NCBI GenBank assembly: GCA_000818945.1
Contig: KN805435.1
Location: 1-64,000, forward strand
DNA length: 64,000 bases
Source of the DNA: Schizochytrium sp. CCTCC M209059
Taxonomy: Eukaryota > Sar > Bigyra > Thraustochytrida > Thraustochytriidae
Direction: 5' to 3'
A program made the translations under genes and the position numbers. Of this stretch, positions 58,894 through 64,000 are shown one piece after another. The notes below the pieces were generated by a model that was not told the DNA's origin, made no database searches, and saw nothing but the letters and a program-made list of their open reading frames with translations. Each line of letters starts with the position of its first letter. Position 1 is the first letter of the stretch.

Positions 58894-59510
58894 GGAAACA
58901 GTTCACGTTTAAGGGGTATCAAACTGCGGTCCTAAAGCTACCTCGGCATCTTCTGTGCATTCATAAGTTTTTTTTCTTTTTTCAGCCAGACTCCAAAAAA
59001 CCTCGAGCCCGGAGCCGCCGCGCGAGGACCGGCACGGCGCGCGGGAGGGCGAGCGGCGGGCAGCTGCGCGCGGCGCGCGGAGCGGCGAGGAGCAGCGCGG
59101 AGGATCTGCGCGCGGCGTGGTACCGCGGTGGAGCGAGGGAGCGAGGTCGGGAAGGGAAGGGGAGAAGGCTCGAGCCCGGGTTTGAACCCCTCCCTCTTGT
59201 CTCCTTTTGTCTCTCTCTCTCTCTTATTCGCGCGTTGCTGCCGCGCTTCGAGGGCGCGGAGAGCGACGCCGAAAAGGCGCGCGGGAAGGCGCTCGACTCG
59301 CGCGCAGGGATGCTGGCGGCGCCGCGACGCGCCTGACGAGAAGCCTCCGCGAATTTTGCTTTCGCGGCGAGCCAAGAAGAAGAAGAAGAGGAGGAGGAGG
59401 GCCTGCCGGGCGAGGAACCCACCCCGCGCACGCGCCTTGCACGGCGCCCGAAAGCCGCCGACGACCCCGAGCAGCGCCCGAGCAGACGCAGCAAGGACGC
59501 CGACGCGGAC

Positions 59511-62198
59511 ATGGCCACGGAGGTGGACGCAGGGGCTGCTGCTGCTGCTGCTGTGGCAGAAGCAGCGGCCGCCGGCGCTGCGCAGGTTCCGGAGGTGGAG
59601 GCGGAAACGGACCACGACGAAGAGGAGGAGCAGGATATTGCGGAGAGCGCCGCTGACGACGCTGAACGCGACAAGGATGGCGCGATAGAGGCCTGCGGCG
59701 GCGCAGGACACCAGCCGGATGTGCTGTATTGGGATGAACCCATCCAGTGGAAACCGTCGGTGGCCGTGGGCCTCGCCAACCTAGGAAACACGTGCTACTT
59801 GAACTCGATCCTGGAAGCCCTCGTGCACTGCCCACCCGTGGTGGCGTTCTTCTGCCACAAGTGGCCAGACGCAGGCGCCATCCTCTATTGCCAGAAGCCA
59901 AACCGTACCGAGTTCGTGAACCATTTCGCAGACCTCGTTCGGGCCATGTGGGCTGAAGGCCGCGACAACGAGGAGCACCACCTCAAGAAGTTCCTCACGC
60001 CGCGCGATCTCGTGCGCGGCGTGATCCGTGCCGTGCCCGAGTTCCGCGAGAATGGTCAGCAGGACGCCCAGGAGGCCTTGAACTACATTATGAACGACTT
60101 GCACGAGGAGCTTGCGGTCCGCATCGACTCCAGCTTTCACCCTGCGCGCAAGGCCATGCAGCTGCTGGACAGCGAGCAAAAGGCCTCGAAGCGATCGCAC
60201 CGATCGAACGCAAGCCGGGCAACGGACGCCGCCTCAGGGGGGAGCGGGAACACCAGTGGGCGTCGGCGTAAATTCAAACCTTCCTTCCGTCGACGGACGC
60301 GCGGTCGCTCGGACGCCAACGGCGCCAACGGCGCAGCCCATGCAGCGCTCCCCCCCGTAGCACCAAGTCCGGTGAGCGAGGCATCTTCTGTAGGTGCGAA
60401 CGGCGATGCTGTTGATGAAGATGAAGACGCGAACTCGTCGATTGCGTCGCCGCGCGCGGAGAATGACGACGAGGATACGGACGGCGAGGGCGACAAATCA
60501 ACGTTTTTGCAGCTCGAGAAGGAGTACTCGCAGAGCATTATTAGCGACACCTTTTTGACGCTTCTCGTGCAGCGCGTCACGTGCAAGCAATGTGGATACA
60601 CTTCCATGTCTTTAGAAGAGTATCTGGAGCTGTCGCTGGCACTGCCATCGAAAGCACTTGTCAAGGACTTGCGACGGCGCGAAGAGGCCGAAGAGCAGGA
60701 GATTGCCGCTCGAGGTCGGAGTATGTCGACCTCATCGGGCACGTCAAACAACAGCTCGAACGGAGGACTCTGGGGCGTCATGAAGACGCTCAAGTCCATG
60801 GTCGGCTATGAGTCGCAAATGCTCACCTTGCGCGAATGTATGCAGGCGTTCTTTGCGCCAGAGCAGCTGACTGGAGATGAGCAGTACTATTGCGAGAAAT
60901 GCAGGGCCAAACAGGACGCGGTGAAGTCGCATGCCTTTGCGCACCTTCCCGAGGTGCTCTGCTTGAACCTCAAGCGCTTTAATCGTACTTCTATTGCGTG
61001 GACGCTCAACAGTACAAAGAACCAGACGCCGGTCGTGTATCCTGTGAACGACCTGGACCTCTCAGACTTTTACTTTGACAAGGACAGCGGACACGCGGCC
61101 GCCGTGGACCCGGCGCAGCAGTCTCGCCGTGCGGATGCGCAGGCGGATCCGTCCGAATGTATGTATGACTTGGTGGCAGTGGTGCGACACTCGGGCGGCA
61201 TGAACGGTGGTCACTATACATCCGTGTGCAGAAACCCTGTAAACGACAAGTGGTACGAATACGACGACGACCAGGTTCGCGTGGTGCCAGAGGCCAATGT
61301 GCAAAGCAACGAGGCCTACCTTTTGTTTTACCGCAAACACCGGTCAGCCGCCTCGCGCGAGAGCTTCAAGGAACTGCACGAAGCGCTGGCACAGTCTGCC
61401 GAAGCGTGTCTCGAGGGGGAAGAGGCGCGCTTCATCTCGCAGTATTGGACGCTCAAGTGGGCGACGCTCGGCCGGCCCGGCGTGTGCGGCACCTTTGACT
61501 CGACGTGTCCCCACGGCCGTCTGCTTCCGCTCGTGTCGCCTTCGATTGATTCGCGCATCTTCCGGGTGACGCCTCAAGTGTACAACACGATTGACCGCCT
61601 GTACGGCGCAGCTTCGACGCTCCAGGAAGTACGCGAATGCAGCACCTGTGTTGAGGAGAGGGTCTCAAACATGGAGCGTCGCGAAGAGGAGAAGGCCAAG
61701 ATCCGCGAGCTCGAGGGTGCTGGTCCCGCAAGCTACATCCTCAGCAACACCTGGGCCAAGTCCTGGCAGCGCTTTGTTCGAAACTCGCCTCAGATGGGAC
61801 GTGGCACCTTTGATGGCGTGACTGCGCCGGGGCCTATTGACAACGAGCCTCTTTTGCAACCGCTTCCCAAGGGTGTGGACGCTGCTGCTACTGCTGCTCA
61901 TGGCTCTGCAGAGGGCGTCACGCGAGAGCCGAAGCCGAACTTGCGGCGCGACGTGCACTACATTATCATTAATCGCGGCATTTGGGATTATTTGCACGCG
62001 CGTTATGGTGGCGGCCCGACGCTCGTTTCGAGCGCGCAGCTCATTTACGATCTCGACCGCGACCCGTTCGTGGAGGATCAGGCCGAGAGCGCGGCCCGGG
62101 TTGAGGCCGACGATAAGGCTAGAGCGGAGGCTGCGCAAGAGCAGGCCTCGGTGTCCGAAGCTGTGGATGTTGCGCAAGAGGGCGAGAACGAGGCCTAG
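59511..62198 (+). CDS. Ubiquitin-specific protease, USP20/33-like with DUSP domain
   Basis: 895 residues. Cleaves ubiquitin from proteins. The first 80 residues are Ala/Glu/Asp-rich. The USP domain opens with GLANLGNTCYLNSILEALVH (catalytic Cys96), continues through ENGQQDAQEALNYIMNDLHE, contains a long Ser/Asp-rich insert (about 225-325), a zinc knuckle (VTCKQCGY and YYCEKCRAK), and ends at VVRHSGGMNGGHYTSVCRN (His568) and WYEYDDDQVRVV, then EAYLLFYRKH. A spacer with Cys-rich ECSTCVEERVSN follows; about 741-850 resembles a DUSP domain (YILSNTWAKSWQRFV, PGPIDNEPLL, INRGIWDYLHARYGGGP). USP20/33 have one USP and two DUSP domains; here one is clear. The N-terminal zinc-finger UBP domain of USP20/33 is missing, so the match is at subfamily level only. 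Confidence 0.94.
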   Translation: MATEVDAGAAAAAAVAEAAAAGAAQVPEVEAETDHDEEEEQDIAESAADDAERDKDGAIEACGGAGHQPDVLYWDEPIQWKPSVAVGLANLGNTCYLNSILEALVHCPPVVAFFCHKWPDAGAILYCQKPNRTEFVNHFADLVRAMWAEGRDNEEHHLKKFLTPRDLVRGVIRAVPEFRENGQQDAQEALNYIMNDLHEELAVRIDSSFHPARKAMQLLDSEQKASKRSHRSNASRATDAASGGSGNTSGRRRKFKPSFRRRTRGRSDANGANGAAHAALPPVAPSPVSEASSVGANGDAVDEDEDANSSIASPRAENDDEDTDGEGDKSTFLQLEKEYSQSIISDTFLTLLVQRVTCKQCGYTSMSLEEYLELSLALPSKALVKDLRRREEAEEQEIAARGRSMSTSSGTSNNSSNGGLWGVMKTLKSMVGYESQMLTLRECMQAFFAPEQLTGDEQYYCEKCRAKQDAVKSHAFAHLPEVLCLNLKRFNRTSIAWTLNSTKNQTPVVYPVNDLDLSDFYFDKDSGHAAAVDPAQQSRRADAQADPSECMYDLVAVVRHSGGMNGGHYTSVCRNPVNDKWYEYDDDQVRVVPEANVQSNEAYLLFYRKHRSAASRESFKELHEALAQSAEACLEGEEARFISQYWTLKWATLGRPGVCGTFDSTCPHGRLLPLVSPSIDSRIFRVTPQVYNTIDRLYGAASTLQEVRECSTCVEERVSNMERREEEKAKIRELEGAGPASYILSNTWAKSWQRFVRNSPQMGRGTFDGVTAPGPIDNEPLLQPLPKGVDAAATAAHGSAEGVTREPKPNLRRDVHYIIINRGIWDYLHARYGGGPTLVSSAQLIYDLDRDPFVEDQAESAARVEADDKARAEAAQEQASVSEAVDVAQEGENEA

Positions 62199-64000
62199 TT
62201 GGGGCTACAGAGGACGCTCCTAAGGAGGAGGACGAGGAGCAGCTGCTGTTCATCACTTCTTTCTCAGGGTTTCCCAGAATCATTGCGGGACATAATCTTT
62301 CTTACTTAAACTTTCTCATAATCCATGCTACTACTGTGATCTCAGCGTGGGATTTTTGAAAGAAGAAATAAAAAGATGAAACTATTTCTTCTCCTTTTTC
62401 CTCATTTAAAAAAAATGGTTGCTGCCGTCCAGCCACAGCCACTTGCCATGGCATCGCCACTGGCGATACGGCATTTTCGTCTCTCATGAAGTGAAGCTCT
62501 GTTGAAAAGAAAAACCTGTGAGCCCCTCCTGTGATTCGTCATGACGCGAAGAGACTTGCTGATCGCTGTTGAGGCCTTTCAGGTGGCCGATCTTTGCTCA
62601 GTAGCAGTAGCAGCTGCAGCTGCAGCTGCAGCCCGCGCTTGGTCATTTATCGCCAGCGGTGGTCGGCACAGCGCAGCGCAGCATAGTGCAGCATAACGCA
62701 ACACGAAGGTATTAATTTGGCCAGCTATTTCGCAATCAAGAGCACAGAAAGTTTTTCTTCTTTTAGCTTACAACAGCTCGGCCCTCCATCTTAAAAAATG
62801 AGTGAGAGACACAGAGAGAGAGAGGGAGAGAGAGAGAGTCCCACCGCGCGCGCGTCCCAAGTTTTTAAAAGTTCCAGCGCATCGTCTCACCTGCTCCTTC
62901 GCCAGCCAGGCCAGCAGGCGCTGCAGGCGCTGCAGGCATTCATTCTCCCGAGCGACCACTGGAAACAAATAACTCCTCCTGGCTCGTCGAGCATCAGCCC
63001 GCGCCGTGTTGCGCGCGCGCATCATGTGCGTGCCGCAAAGGGGCGCGCGCTCCTGCGCTCGCGCTGCTCCAGGCAGTAACTTGATTCTTTTTTTCTTTTA
63101 TAAGTTCCGACGTGGACCGGCTCGAGGGGCAGCGGCCCTGCCTTGGACCGACTCGTCCGCGCAGCCTGGCGGAACCGCCGGAACGTTCGCGCATTGCCCT
63201 CAGTCTAGCTTGGCGTTCGTGCGCTGTGGGAGCGGTTGCCGCGCTGTTATCCGCGACGCAATATGAGGTTTTTGCATCACCTTAATGAACCTCCCTACAG
63301 CGACCAATTAAAGGCCCATACTGGTCGGGACGCGGCAAGTTGGACGTCCTACTGCGAATGTGGTATAGGTCTTTTTGCAGGGTGTCGGCGTAGAGTAAGG
63401 CGGGTGCGGGGCGGCGCGCGGCACGGGACCCGGAGGAATGGGTGGCTCTGCGAGCCCGGAACAGGCGGAAAGATCCGCCGCACTTCCTGGGACAGGGCGC
63501 GGCGCGCAAGTGGGGCATGGCAGGCCGCAAGTCGGGAATGCGCGCCGCGAAGTGGGATCGATTCTACCATCGGCATGGCACGGCTTGCGGGCGGGTCTTC
63601 CGTGTTCAGTATCAACACGTATCATCCTGCACGCCGCGCTCGAGGCGCCAGGATCCGCCAGACGGAAAGAATTGATCCACCTGCGTGGGCACGACGCTGC
63701 GTTTGCATGCTACGCTTGCATTTGCATCTGCATGTGCTGGACGGATGAGGCCAAGACGCGCCAGGGCGAGGCGGCGGAAGGCGGAGGGAACGACCGGGAA
63801 GGAAAAGCGTCTGGGGCCGGTCTTGGTCCGCGCGGGTTTGGAGGGAGTGTTTGGGGGTGGGTTCGTGTGCTCTTGATTTGTTTTCTGCCTTTCCGCCAGT
63901 CAGGCACGGAAGCGGCGCCGCGACCCGAGACTATCAGAGTCGGCAGGAAGTTCTCCTCCTCCTTTTCATGATCATCACCCAGGCTCCTCCATGCTCTGGC
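62199..64000. other. Non-coding right end of window
   Basis: 1.8 kb with no ORF of recognisable content. AT-rich to about 62780 (USP 3' flank), a GA-rich run at 62808-62838, then GC-rich sequence with the CGCAAGTGG array at 63505-63555. Open frames at 63236-63748 and 63438-63971 look like leader or chance frames; a gene probably starts beyond 64000. Confidence 0.45.
63505..63555 (+). promoter_or_regulatory. CGCAAGTGG-type element array near window end
   Basis: CGCAAGTGGGGCATGG at 63505, CGCAAGTCGGGAATGC at 63526 and GCGAAGTGG at 63547, each 21 bp apart; a looser GGCAAGTTGG lies at 63335. The layout repeats that near the TrpEG gene. Confidence 0.55.

Larger units (their letters stand above)
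58491..59510. promoter_or_regulatory. Divergent promoter region (bS6m / USP)
   Basis: 1020 bp between opposite ATGs. CGCAAGTGG-type elements occur in both orientations (58737-58767 and 58818-58893), with CCGCCTTAA elements at 58692-58700 and 58801-58809 and a CCACCTTAAGGCGG inverted repeat at 58774-58787 between them. From 59000 the sequence is a GC-rich leader without elements. No gene seen. Confidence 0.6.

Noticed and set aside
59160..59210. GGGTTTGAACCCC, resembling a tRNA T-arm
   Set aside because: The flanking bases do not form a 5-bp T stem on either strand, and no anticodon or acceptor arm fits.

Overview
This window looks like nuclear DNA from a GC-rich, intron-poor protist. The best guess is a thraustochytrid or another labyrinthulomycete stramenopile. 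The reasons are long single-exon genes with eukaryote-only families (AP-3 beta, GlcNAc-1-phosphotransferase, class I HDAC, USP/DUSP), a mitochondrial CPSase, a bacterial-type TrpE-TrpG fusion, PT-rich secreted tails and many simple repeats between genes. The taxonomic call is inference; no rRNA or other marker gene is present. I recognise 18 protein-coding genes and no tRNA, rRNA, transposon or CRISPR array.

Layout. 0-7.4 kb: an anchored LEA-like helical protein, AP-3 beta and an acidic protein, all on +. 7.7-16 kb: HDAC (-), a membrane-anchored glucosidase II beta-like lectin (+), an Nma111/HtrA-like protease (-) and a coiled-coil protein (+). 16.4-26.2 kb: a NUDT17-like Nudix hydrolase (-), a TrpEG anthranilate synthase with a pure (CAG)173 tract (-), a GNPTAB-like phosphotransferase (+) and a MaoC-like hotdog protein (-). 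26.6-42.2 kb: a coiled-coil protein (-), a myristoylatable catalytically dead PLC-like protein (+), an iduronate-2-sulfatase-like enzyme with a mucin-like Cys-rich tail (-) and a 14-repeat stathmin-like protein (+). 42.2-47.3 kb: a repeat-rich region with no convincing gene. 47.3-62.2 kb: glutamine-type mitochondrial CPSase (+), a jacalin-like protein with about 25 short PSIxRLLL repeats (+), an unknown basic protein (+), mitochondrial bS6 (-) and a USP20/33-like deubiquitinase (+). 62.2-64 kb: non-coding, with a putative promoter array for a gene beyond the edge.

Themes. Several genes belong to the secretory and lysosomal pathway: glucosidase II beta-like (ER glycan processing), GNPTAB-like (mannose-6-phosphate tagging), a lysosomal-type sulfatase and AP-3 beta (cargo sorting to lysosomes). 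Two are nitrogen/amino-acid enzymes (TrpEG, CPSase). The least familiar items are the giant CAG tract in TrpEG, two repeat-protein architectures (14 stathmin-like units; jacalin plus PSIxRLLL solenoid), the pseudo-PLC, and intergenic arrays of CGCAAGTGG-like elements spaced about 22 bp apart. Several open frames begin at GTG/TTG or far upstream; I moved those starts to the first plausible ATG.
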